Positions 11,350-23,100 of a stretch of 64,000 nt of DNA are shown one piece after another (within the stretch, counting starts at the first letter, position 1; the number at the start of each line of letters is the position of its first letter). The notes beneath the pieces are model-generated. The model did no database searches. It saw only the letters and a list, made by a program, of their open reading frames with translations, and was not told the DNA's origin. The DNA comes from Heloderma charlesbogerti (taxonomy: Eukaryota > Chordata > Lepidosauria > Squamata > Helodermatidae): assembly GCA_026122225.1 (NCBI GenBank), contig JANEZZ010002355.1, positions 1,176,450 to 1,240,449 on the forward strand, read 5' to 3'. The translations under genes were made by a program, and so were the position numbers.

Positions 11350-11956
11350 TGGAGGCAGTGACAGACTTCGTATTTCTAGGTGAGAAGATTACTGCAGATG
11401 CTGACTGCTTTTAGGAAATCAGAAGACGTTCACTTCTAGGGGGGAGAGCAATGACAAATCTTGATAAAATAGCTAAGAGCAGAGACATCACACTGACAAC
11501 AAAGGTCCGCATAGTTAAAGCAATGATATTCCCCATAGTAACCTATGGCTGCGAGAGCTGGACCATAAGGAAGGCTGAGCAAAGGAAGATGGATGCTTTT
11601 GAACTGTGGTGCTGGAGGAAAATTCTGAGAGTGCCTTGGACTGCAAGAAGATCAAACCAGTCCATACACCAGGAAATAAAGCCAGACTGGTCACTTGAGG
11701 GAATGACAGTAAAGGCAAAACTGAAGTACGTTGGCCACATAATGAGATGACAGGATGCCCTGGGGAAGATGCTGATGCTAGGGAAAGTGGAAGGCAAAAG
11801 GAAGAGGGGCCAACCAAGGACTAGATGGATGATATTCTGGAGGTGACGGACTTGGCCTTGGGGGAGCTGGGGGTGGCGATGGCCGACAGGAAGCTCTGAC
11901 GTGGGCTGGTCCATGAAGTCTCGAACAGTCGGAAGCGACTGACCAAATAAACAACA
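11350..11956 (+). mobile_element. BovB/RTE-clade LINE 3' fragment
   Basis: The 3' end of an RTE element on the plus strand is flanked by an 11-bp perfect duplication AGCCCATCACG (11339-11349 and 11957-11967). The frame includes TKVRIVKAMIFPIVTYGCES and WCWRKILRVPWTARRSNQS, with later stops. It ends in an AACAACA tail. It differs noticeably from the BovB at 53.4 kb, so it represents another subfamily. It sits directly beside the right target duplication of copy D. Confidence 0.88.
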
Positions 11957-12084
11957 AGCCCATCACGGCTGGAGGGCACCAAGTTTCAGAAGGCTGCAGC
12001 TTTTATAGTCAGTCAAGCCATTACATTACCTTCTGCTAGCGGCGCTCCAGGCTTTTACAACCCCCCCCCATCCAGCAAAGCCAG

Positions 12085-12133
12085 GGCGGGGGATGAAAAT
12101 TGTAGCCCCAACACACCAGCTTGGAGAAGGCTG
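12085..12133. repeat. Foldback MITE family 1, scrap
   Basis: GATGAAAATTGTAGCCCCAA and CACCAGCTTGGAGAAGGCTG. Confidence 0.55.
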
Positions 12134-12563
12134 CGGTAGGAGCTTATTCAGAGGAGAAAGTAGTGAAAAGCATGCCTGACCTAATTAAAGGAGGGTCATA
12201 TTTACTTTAAATCCGTTTTTGAGAAGCATTTTAACAAAACTTCAGCGAGTGTAAATACATGTCTATAAACCAAACCATAGGGGAGCTTGCTGTACATGTT
12301 CCAGTTCCTGAAATGTAAAATTAGCTCGACTTTAATACACCACAATCCTTCATTCAGAAAAGTGTGCCATTTCTGTAACATAGGCTGATTCTAACACCCA
12401 TTTTTTACAGGGCAATCAGTAATTTTTAAAATATTTTTAAACTTTTAAGTAGCGATTAGGAAACGAAAGAGGCTTTTCTCTAGTTTTCACCAAAATGTAC
12501 ACAGCCTCGTGGTAGGTGTGTGTTTACCCTTAAGGAAGTAGAATAGCTTGTGGCCCCCTAAAG

Positions 12564-12874
12564 CAGGGGTGGGCAGAAAGAAAACTGGAATCCACTGGCA
12601 GGTCAGCAAGGTTTTGACTCCTGGTTTAGCAATAGCAACAAGGCTTCCCACTCCACTTTCCATTAGGCTGCTAAAATGAAGCAAACCAAGAGTGGATTTT
12701 TCTGAGAGAACTATGAGCTCTGCTCTGGTACTCAAAACAAAAAAGCACCATGTTCCTTAATTCTAAGTGTATGGTCATCCCTCCCTATTTTGCACCTGAC
12801 TTCACTTGGTGGGTTTTCGGGTTCAAGTATAAAAGCAAAGTCAATCCTACAGGCTTGAAGTCTGCCCATGCCTG
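12564..12874. mobile_element. Nonautonomous hAT element (CAGGGGTGGGCA ends)
   Basis: The terminal inverted repeats are CAGGGGTGGGCAGA and the RC of TCTGCCCATGCCTG. The 8-bp flanks CCCTAAAG (12556-12563) and CCCTAAAA (12875-12882) match at 7 of 8. It has the same internal text as the element at 16.5 kb (GGATTTTTCTGAGAGAACTA-type). Confidence 0.85.
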
Positions 12875-13294
12875 CCCTAAAACTGAATATACTTTGGGGA
12901 AATTAGAAGTGCTTCCAGATGGAGGGGTCCTAGCCCTAGTCAAAAGGTATTATGTAGCTATTCAGCCTTTTCTTCTATGTTTTTCATGGTAAGAAAAAAC
13001 ATAGCAGCAGGTAACACACAGGAGGGCTACAAAGTGAAGATGATGTCATCTGGACCTCCTATAACATTGCACAAATGAGGCAGTGCAATTGCACAATAAA
13101 AGCATTATCTGGAAGCACCCTAGACGAACGCACCACTCAGTGCGATGGGGCTTATAGCTAAATATGCGTGCGTATGATGGCAGCTTTTATAGTCTAAACA
13201 AGAGGTACGAGTGTAATGTTGTAACCACACCTTTAAATAACCCATCCTTCATACCCTGGGACACTTTAAAATTCCACAAAAGAAGTTTACAGAC

Positions 13295-14410
13295 TTAAGA
13301 ATCATAGTCTTTAATATGGTACAGTTTGTATAAATACATTAATGTTTACAGTAGATATATTAACAATGAGGTTTATAGACCATAAATCACTCATGAGATT
13401 GTACCCCATCTCAGTTAAAAGTAGTGATGCGATCGATTTTTGTAATTAGTCAGCTCGCTGGTCAAACTCCACCTGTTCATAATGCTCCTTTTTCGAACAA
13501 GCCTGGACCAGCACTTTACAAATTCATTAGTAAGTTCAGAACTTGAGCTTCTGAGTGTGTGCAGTCTGTATTTAAATAATGCTATTTCCACGCACGTGCT
13601 GAGTTGGTTGGATTAGCCCTTTTCTTGCTTACAGTGAACTATGATCTCTGTTATTCTTGTCTGCTTGGATTTGGGTCATTGTCGTTTGCGCAGTACTTTT
13701 ATTTTGTTCAGTGAATAAATGTGCTGCTGGTAGGTGGAGTGGTTCTGTGAGAGGCCATGTGAAAACAACCAATCAGAAAGGGGGTACATAATATGGTGAC
13801 ACGTGACATCATTACGCATTTCCAAACTACATCTCCCAAGATGCACTTCAACATTGTGCATACACAAAAGCTCATTTACACAAAATGAGAGTTTGTTTTA
13901 AGGGAGAACTCTCAGAGGAGAGCTTACAGTTTGTGAGTTCGTTACATTCCAAGGAAATAATGAATTCACCCAGAGTTAAGTTCACCCATCACTAGTTAAA
14001 AGCAGCCTACAGACTTAGTAACTTGTGACACCAGTTAAAACAAATATATCTTGTCAGTCAGTGCTCAAAGTACTTTTGTATACTTATCAGACACACTTCA
14101 TTTCCATATGAATATTTGTGTACATCTCTAAGAGTGCCACTAAGTATTATTAATTTCTTCGATACATAAAAAAGAATCTAGCATGTACACTTGCTGAGAA
14201 CTGCAGGTCAATGGATTGTAATCAGTAGTTTTATCTTCCGCTCCCATATCAAGATTAAATACCAAATAATTTTTAATAAAAATACAACGTTGGTTTTCTG
14301 TTTTTTAAGGAAAACCATATACAAAATATCTAGAGTGCTGTATACCCTAAGCATGTTGATTGTCAAGTAGTGCAAGTTGAAAAGCCTCATTTGTGTTTGT
14401 GAAGAGTACT
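13295..14410 (-). other. ELOVL7: ELOVL7 3' UTR (probable extent)
   Basis: This is AT-rich, repeat-poor sequence downstream of the stop codon. Candidate minus-strand poly(A) signals are AATAAA (RC of tttatt near 13698) and ATTAAA (RC of 13310-13315). The true cleavage site cannot be fixed by eye, so the end given is an estimate. Confidence 0.4.
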
Positions 14411-14620
14411 TCATTCAGCTTTTTTTGTGCTAATGCCATTTTTCATATGCTTCGGGAGTCTTTGGCCTTTAGTGTAAGCAAGATACCAAAAATGTAGAAA
14501 CAGGATTAAAAACAAAAAGCCATATAGCCAGATGATAAACATGAAGATTGGATACTGATACGGGCAATTATCCATGAAGTAAATTTGTCCTATATGGGTG
14601 GTAGTTATAAGGAACTGGAT
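14411..14620 (-). CDS. ELOVL7: ELOVL7 last coding exon
   Basis: The acceptor is gttctag (RC of 14621-14627). The exon encodes the last 69 residues and TGA (RC of 14411-14413). It covers the final two membrane segments ([20 protein letters not shown] region), the YTKGQRLPK tail common to ELOVL1/7, and a C-terminus ending STKKAE. Human ELOVL7 ends KNKDN, so the lysine-based ER signal is kept in a different spacing (KKxx). Confidence 0.96.
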   Translation of the reverse strand: MQFLITTTHIGQIYFMDNCPYQYPIFMFIIWLYGFLFLILFLHFWYLAYTKGQRLPKHMKNGISTKKAE

Positions 14621-17600
14621 CTAGAACAGAAAAATACAAGAAATAATTATACATTTATTTTAAACCAAATATAGAAAGAAAAAGGGAGAGTTAAGAAGAT
14701 TCTTAAGGCAGATTATTTTTATTAATCCTTATTAATTAAAGATAAATATTAATCTTTATTAAGAAAATTCTTAAGGCAGATTCACCAAATGTAAAGACAG
14801 CTGCAAAACTAGAGCAACTTGTTCCTGACAGTAAGAAAAGAGGTTATTAGTATATATTGTTTGGCTCTCAGAGGAGGCTACTGGAACTACCAATCATTTT
14901 GCTTTGCTTAGTTTACATTCAGAAATAATAGACTTTACCCCCTTCTCCCTTATGTTGAATTTGTTCCTATCATTGCTTTCTTTCAAAGATGGCTGAAACA
15001 CAGAGGGGAAGATCCCCTCCACGCTTTTTCTGCCCTGTATTGGATAGGCGGTCAACTCTGAGTAGGGAGGCGGCCGCCTAATAAAAAGTAGTGTTTTTGT
15101 ATTATTGGACATGTGGGGGTTCAATCTACTTCATAGAGCAACAACTGACTCAGATTATTGGTTCTGGTAGTTTTGAATTATGTGTAAGTTCTTTTATTAC
15201 ACATTTTGTACACTTTTTGTAAGTACTATATTTATTGTTGTTCCTTATATTTTAATGTCACAATTGTTGGCTGTGTCATGAATTCACTGGAAGCCACTGT
15301 CTCTAAGCTTCAACACCAACTGTAATATTGGGATATTACCAATTTACCCTTATAAAGACTGTAAGAATTTCTTTGAGCACTTTGAAATAGCCCTATATAA
15401 ATGCTAAGTATTTAATCTTACATTCACTATCCACACTGTGCATCAGTGATTGGAGATAAGCGCAGGTTTCCTCTCCCAGCACTAGAGAAAAGGCTGCCTT
15501 TCTCTAGCACTGAGAAAGGGGGCAGGGCATGGGAAGGAACCTCTGGGGTCCAGATTCAGCCTGGACATAGGCCATAAAATTTGTTGCCCATAAAAGGGCA
15601 ACAAATTGTTGGTTACTTACTTTGTTGTATTTCTACTGCCAGGGATGAGGAGAGGAGAGGTGTCTGTAGGATTTTCTGCCTCATCATGTACCAAAATAAT
15701 GTGGCTGGCTTGGCACCTTGATTTGAGATGGAGGGAGGAGCATTTGCTACGCTGCCTTGGACCAGCCTTGTATCCCTGATCTACAGTTTTAGATCTGAAG
15801 AGATTACAAAGCCAGGCTAAATGGTAGTGGAGGGGTGGAGGGAATATGAAGGCATATGATGTATTCACCTAGTTTACAGCCATTTATAGCAGACATGTTT
15901 ACCCTATATAGACTCAGCAATTTTAATCCAGCTCTATTTTTCTTCATGTTACTCACCAGTTGTATAGTTGTCATATGTTTTTTCCACCACAAGTACTTAT
16001 GATAGGTTGGTCCCAGTGAACATAGTCCATAATACGTATACATGAACACGTGCACAATGCAGTTCAACATACCATGGAATGTTCCTAAACCACCTGTTGG
16101 GGGGCAGGAAGAGAAGATCAAGTCTACATCAGCCTTGCACTTATCCAATATGCTACCAATCCAAAGTGTATCACCATCAAGACAAAACAGAGAAACGAGA
16201 ACAAAAAACCAAGCCTGAAAATTCCACAGGTAATCTAGGGATCTCTTTGTATGTTACCACAGTGGTGCGGCAGCCATTAACAAAAATACTTCTCTGTGCC
16301 AGAAGCCTCTATGTGACTGCTAAAACATAAGTATGGATTTTGTAATCTATATCAGCACTACTGCTTGCAAAGTCGACATGCCTGCTCTGCACCCTGGGAA
16401 GGTGTGTGTGTGGGGGGGTGTCTGTTGGTGTAAGTAGACATTCCACTGAGTAGCAACAATTTTGGTAACCTCTACACCAGGGATGGGCAGAAGTTAGATC
16501 TGCATCTACTGGTAGATAACCTGGTGATTTGCAGTGGAAAAGGATTTTGGACTCCCAACTCTTTAACAATAGCAACAACAAAGTGACTCCCCATGCTGAC
16601 ACAGCCACCAACCCAAAATGCACTCCTTAAATTATACTGCTGAAATGAAGAAAGCTTGGGGAAACCAGGAGTGGGTTTTTGTGTGGTAAGACTATGAGCT
16701 CTGTTCAGTTCTGGCACTCAAAACAAATTTCTGGGGTCAGAATTCTTTGATTCTAATTGTATATATTTTGCACAAGACTCTGTTTAGTGGATCTCAGGGC
16801 TCTAGGCCGAAGTCTGCCCATGTCTGCTCTACATCAATTAAAACAGCCATGTGGAGACTCCACCATGCAGAAAGATTTATCAGAAAAAACAGTCACATAC
16901 AATGCAGCCCTAATGCAATCCTTTTATCCAACCATTATGAGTGGGAAGTCTGCAGACTTTCAAGCTTTACCAAGTTGAAACACACACACACGCACACACC
17001 CCTACATTAATATTCCACTTCTCATCCAAGGAGCCTAAGGTTGCATACATGTTTTCTACCCCACACACCAATTTTATCCTCACAATAACCCTGTGAGTTA
17101 GGTTTAGGCTGAGAGATAGTGACTTACTTGCCCAAGATTGCCCCACCAGTTTCATGGCTGAATGGGAATTTGAACCTGGGTTTCTCCAGCCCTAGTATAA
17201 CATTCTAATCACTATCTTCATATGCATTACAATTTTTTAAAAAATGGATAAATCTGGGGTGGAGATAAAGAGACACACAGTACTAAAGGCTAACTTGGGA
17301 ATTCTATCCCAGTCAACAGACCATAGCCATGCATATTTAATTTCAACTAATCAACTTATCTTCAGACATGATAAATGCTGAGCTAGATTTTACAGGTCTC
17401 TGCTTATTTTAGAGTATTACCATTCTGAAGTTACTGTCTTCAGCTCTGAACATTTGAAACATTTTAGTTTTTAAAAAATCTTGACATATGGACTTGGAAT
17501 AAATCCAGGCTTATCTGCATGTGTTTCCAGACTATTTGCATTTTTGGCACCATATTTTTCAGCACTCAGTAAAAGCTCGGATTCTAACTGTTGTCCATCT

Positions 17601-20124
17601 CTATTTAGGCTAGTTTGCACAGTCTCTAACTTAGAAGTATTCATTGCTTCTCATTTTGGGGAAATGCACGCATATGCTCAGATTGGCCTATCAGTGAAAG
17701 GAAAAAGTAAGTTGGTACAGACACAAATACCAAAAAGCATTAAGCACAGTTCTGACCATCATCTCTTAATAAGAGATTAATAAGATAAGATCAGAAACCA
17801 GTAAAGCAATCTATAGTATGCCAAACATGTAAAACATGCTAAAAGGGTGACAACCCCCCCCCCCCAGTTCACATGCATATTCTGGGGCAAGACAGCTGCC
17901 TTACTCAAATGGCCTGGGCAGTATTCAGAGACTGGTCCCACTGGGAGTATCCCTAGTTCTGAGCAAGGAAACACATGCAAGAAGCACACACCCAAACACA
18001 ACCTGATGCTCTCCACGTGTTTTGGATTACAATTCCCAACATTCCTGACCATTGACCATGCTAGCTGGGGCTGAAGGGAACTGAGGTTCAAAACAGTTCA
18101 AGGGCACCAGGTTGGGGAAAGCATCCCCTATCATAATCACGGGCTTCTCTCAGGACAGTGCAACCTCAGCTTCCCCAAGTTAGTTATGTCATATACACAC
18201 ACACAATTCCTTATGCAACTACCTGCCTTGCTGTGTAGGAAAGCTTTTCCACATTGGCAAGTAGGAAATGTCTGTGTCTTAGAAGTCAGGTGCCAATGGA
18301 AGTATACCATTCATATATTCATCCAAAATCAAGAAAATTATTTGGGCAGTGGCTGTGATCCAGAGGGGTGCATGTATGACAGAAAGGGCAAGGACATCCT
18401 GACATTGTTCTGTTTGGAGTGTCAAGGCACACAACATGCTGCTTTTGAAGCCCGTGGTGAGGACACAGTATAGCATCACATGCCAGTTGTGGCTGCCCTG
18501 CCATGCTACATAAATAGGACTGAAAGGCTGGGTCATAGACAAAGCCTATAACAAAGAGGGATTGCTCTTAAATACACAGAATGCCAGATTAATATGTTAT
18601 ATATGATGAGACCTGAAGCTGACAACTATGTCAAATGAAACAGGCATTAATGAAATGCATCACCCAAGCTGGATGCAACAGAGGAGCAATATAAACAGTA
18701 CTTAAAGTCACAAATGTAATTCAATGGGATTTTGCTCATTTTTGTTAACACAAATCATTTAGTTATTCATGTTACTAAAATGAAGATGTTAGTGTGTTTC
18801 CAAATCTAGGAAAGTATATAGATGGGCTCTTAATGTACACCATATCAAACAGGTATATCACTATAAGTACCTTGGTATTTATTTTCATATGTTAAACTGG
18901 GATCTCCAAAGATCTTGCACACTACAAATAGCATGCAATAATTTGCCCACGTTGGATTCTTTTTCACAAAGGGTAGTGGCTCAGTGCATTTTGCAAAAAC
19001 TCAGCACTTATATGGGGTAGCTATATGGATTCAAAGTGTTAACACAGAGGTTGAAAGAATGCAGTCACTTTTTTTAGGGCAACTGCAGTGGGCCTAAATT
19101 TGCAGCTAATGCAGTGTTGTGCCTGGAAACAAGAACTACATCTACAGTATACATGGCCTGGGCACTGAATTTTTCTCAGTGAACAATGTTTTGCTTTGAC
19201 CACCAGGATTACAAGTTACTTATAATGAACTACAGAGAACAGGGGTACAGAGGGGTGGGGAGCTCGGATTCCTGGCTCTGAGGTCAGAGCACTGACTCCA
19301 ACCTCGGATCCAGGAATACAAACTATCCTTAGCATTGCTTCCTAAGAGACTGAGGCAAAATAAAAGATTTGCATGAGGCAAAGTAAAGGATTTGTTGATA
19401 CTGAGTAGCTACGCTAATGTTTCCTAAAGGTTTCAGCTCACTACACATTTGGGCTTCAGAAATTCCAAGTGTTACATAATAGTCTGATCAAAATTAGCGA
19501 TCAGAAGCCACTAAACCATCATAACAGTAGATAATTGCTAAAGCAGCAAAATTAAAAAGGGAGAAAAATGAAGGTTAAGGTATTTCAAATGTTTCAAAAT
19601 GACACAGTCAATATGGAGTCTAGTAAGAAATCTTGATAGGTTTAGGGTTCAAGCCTATGTTTAGACAGAAAAAAAGTCCTACAATTCCCAGCATGCTCCA
19701 GCCAGCATGGCTGACTTAAGGGATGCTGGGAGTTGTAGAACTTTTTTCTGTCTAAACATCCATAGGATTGGGCCCAGTGAAGAATTTTTATTACTATCTT
19801 GGCTAGATGTTATTCCTGGTGTTCGTTGTTGCAATCAATATAGGTTTGAGAGCTATATGACTTCCTAAAATAGTTGTCCATAGATTTTTAGGGAAATTGC
19901 CCATTTGTTAAAGAGGAAGGAAGGAAGGGGCATGCCCCCTTAAACATTGAAGATTTGAATGCTTTACTACCTGGAGCAAATTTTACTCCAAACCACCAGG
20001 TCCAAGGCATAATTGTGTGATGAAAGACATGTAGGAATGTAACTTGTTCATTCTTCTTTCGGAGGATGAAGAAGACCTGAAATAATTTAAGTAGATCTTA
20101 CTGAAAGTTACATTTTATATACTT

Positions 20125-20163
<39 letters not shown>

Positions 20164-23100
20164 ATATCAATCAAGATACATTTTCAAGTTAGCTATATGC
20201 ACTGGAAAAGCACAGTTAGGAGCTCATTATCTCTTGGTTTTTGTTTTACAGATGAAGATAGAAAGAGAGACTGGACAATTTAAAGAGCTGCTGAGAATGT
20301 ATAAAAGCCATGTGAACTTCCACAAGCAGATCTTCAGAAGTCAGATTCATTAAACTGGAACATAGGAAGAAAAGGAAAATGAGGGAGGGAAAATAGGAAA
20401 ACAAAATCCTCCCCACACTCGGTCTGCCTCCATCTCATTTCCATGTGGAAAGTTTACATTCACCCAGGGAAGTTAACATATTTCTTCTAGTGAAGAAAAA
20501 ATATACAATACACACAGTGAAATCTGAAGTATATTAAATTCTATAATCATACTTACAGTGTCTAGTAATTCAATAAATTTGGAAAAATAATACAGCCAGC
20601 AGACACGAACCATCTGCATAGAACAAAAAATTAATTAAACACAAAACATTATTGTTTTATTTTATGTAAAACTATTTTTAGGCCATTTTTAAAGATAGAA
20701 GCCTTATACAAAACACTCATTTAATTCAATCTCTATGAAGGTTTTCAAGCTATAGTAGCAAATGTATGTACATCACTTTTTCAGAAGAGCTTAAATATAC
20801 CTCCAAGGGGGAAATCCATAGGTATAATGGGGCTTCTGTTTACTTTCTAAGTAACACTACACTGTGCCACAAGCAGCTTAAAAAAAATTCCAGCAGCTGA
20901 AGAGGCAACTTGAAACATGATAGGCAGTGATGTGGGTATGACAAAAATGTTTAAACTGGAAAATTTTCCAGGCTAATTTTAGGATAATTTACATCAGAAA
21001 AAATTCTGTTGCCCTAAAGCAGCCTTCCCCAGCTTAACACTTTCCAGATGTGTTGAACTGCAGCTCCTATAATTCCCAGCCAGTCCAATACATCTGGAGA
21101 ATGCCAGGTTGGGGAAGGCTGACCTAGAGAGGGATCTAATTTAGCATCTTTTTTTACTTGTATGTAGTAAACAAAACTAAAAAAGTAGGTATGTTATTAT
21201 TATTTTTTGTCCCAATACACCTCAAGTTGTTGTTGTTGTTGTTGTGTCTGAGGGGGAAAATGTAGACATTTTATTGGAATACTTGTAAAAATGTAAAGGC
21301 AATAGCATGCACTTCCCTTACATTGCTTAAATTTAAGAAAAACACAAATGTACTGAAAACTATTGATACACTAATACATTTTAGCAAATAAAAGAAGTGT
21401 GCATGATATGCTGACAACCACTCATCTATTTCAACAGAATTCAACTCTCTTCCTCTGAGGTTGTTAGTTCTATTTCTCACTGAGATACATATGTATTTCA
21501 GTGACTTATATGCATTCTGTCATATACTTGCTAGATAGGGATATCACCTGAAAAATATGAATTACAACTTTGAAACTGCCAAGCTTGCCAAATATTGTAT
21601 TTGCAACTGGCATCCATTCATTGTATAAGAGGAGGTTGGGGGTTGTTGACCTGGTGTTGAATGGGGTATGGCTACCCTTGAAAGACCAGGTCCACAGCCT
21701 GGGGGTCATTTTAGACTCTCAGCTGTCCATGGAGGCTCAGGTGTCAGCTGTGAGCCAGACAGCGTTGTACCAACTCCATCTGATGTGGCAGCTGCGCCCC
21801 TACCTTCCTGACCATCTGCTCCCATTGGTAGTACATGCGCTGGTCTCCTCTTGTCTAGACTACTGTAATGCACTCTAGGCGGGGTTACTCTTGAAGACAG
21901 TTCGGAAGCTGCAGCTGGTGCAGAACGCTGCAGGTGACCTTATTAAAGGCAGCCACTGGCGTGATCACATCACTCCGGTGCTGAAGGAGTTGCACTGGTT
22001 ACCAGTTGTTTTCCAGGCCAAATTCAAGGTGGTGGTTTTGACCTTTAAAACCCTATATGGTTCCAGCCCAGCCTATCTCAAGGAGTGCCTCCAGCAACAC
22101 CAGACAGGCCGCTCAACAAGATCAACCTCGGATGGCCTTCTCTCTGTCCCATCATCCAGGACAGCTAGGCTAGTGAGGACAAGGGAGAGGGCCTTCTCTG
22201 TAGTGGCCCCCAATCTGTGGAACTCCCTCCCTAGGGAACTCCGCCATGCCCCCTCTTCAATGAGCTTCTACCACGCATTGAAAACTTGGTTGTTCAGGCA
22301 GGCACTTGAGGTAGATTAGGGTATTTTTAAATGAAGTTTTAATGCATAATTTTACTGTTTTAAATTATACTGTTGTACATCGCTCAGAGTGGCCGGGTGA
22401 CCAGCCAGATGGGCGATTAATAAATTTAATAAATTAATAAATAAATAAACAAACAAACAAACAAATAAATTGTTATTACTGAACTTATAAAAAATTTTAG
22501 CAGGAAAATTAAGAACTAGAAAAATTTCCTCCTCACATCACTGGCAACAGAAAACTAAATCCTCTCTGAATGTAAGTGCTCACTTACATGCTCACTTAAA
22601 TGGTCACCGGATTGTTGCCTAAGCAACAATGGCCAGCCTTTCAATTACACACACACACGCCTCTTCTGTGTAGCAATATAGTCAAATGACCACACACATT
22701 CCTGGAATTTAATGTACCACAACAATTACATTACTTACCCTTAGAGCCATAGGTGACCTGGAGTAATCAACTATGTCACAGCGAAATGAATAGCCTGTAG
22801 CCCAGCCCGACATGAGGAACTGCAGGTGGAAGACGAGAAGGATTTAGTTGAACTATTAAAAAAAAAGTTTGCACAATTATCTACATCAGAGTGAGAAACA
22901 CCTACAGATAATTAGTAAGTGGATCATACACTGTGTGGATGGCTCTCTTGCACTCACTCACACGCGCACACACGAAGCTGAATGCCGCAGCTACCATTAA
23001 CAAGTGGTCCCCTTAATAGCCAATAAGTGAAGTACAGTACAGATCCCCCTAAGGAGATTAAGACAGCAGCAGAGGAGGAAGTCCAAAAGAAAGGAGAGAT

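Larger units (their letters stand above)
10561..11997. repeat. Foldback MITE family 1, split by copy D and an RTE
   Basis: The left part is CACCAAACTGGCTGCGTTGG...GGTTGTAGC (10561-10637). The right part, after both insertions, is CCCATCACGGCTGGAGGGCA to GAAGGCTGC (11957-11997). Joined in the mind, the pieces make one MITE, showing both insertions hit the same older repeat. Confidence 0.75.

Noticed and set aside
10937..11414. Overlapping 100-148-codon open frames on both strands
   Set aside because: They lie inside GC-rich, palindromic MITE sequence, so the two strands read nearly alike. The same peptides appear in other copies only because the DNA is repeated. They are not genes. The same applies at 6.8-7.1, 29.7-30.7, 40.2-41.1, 52.9-53.2, 54.8-56.3 and 60.4-61.5 kb.
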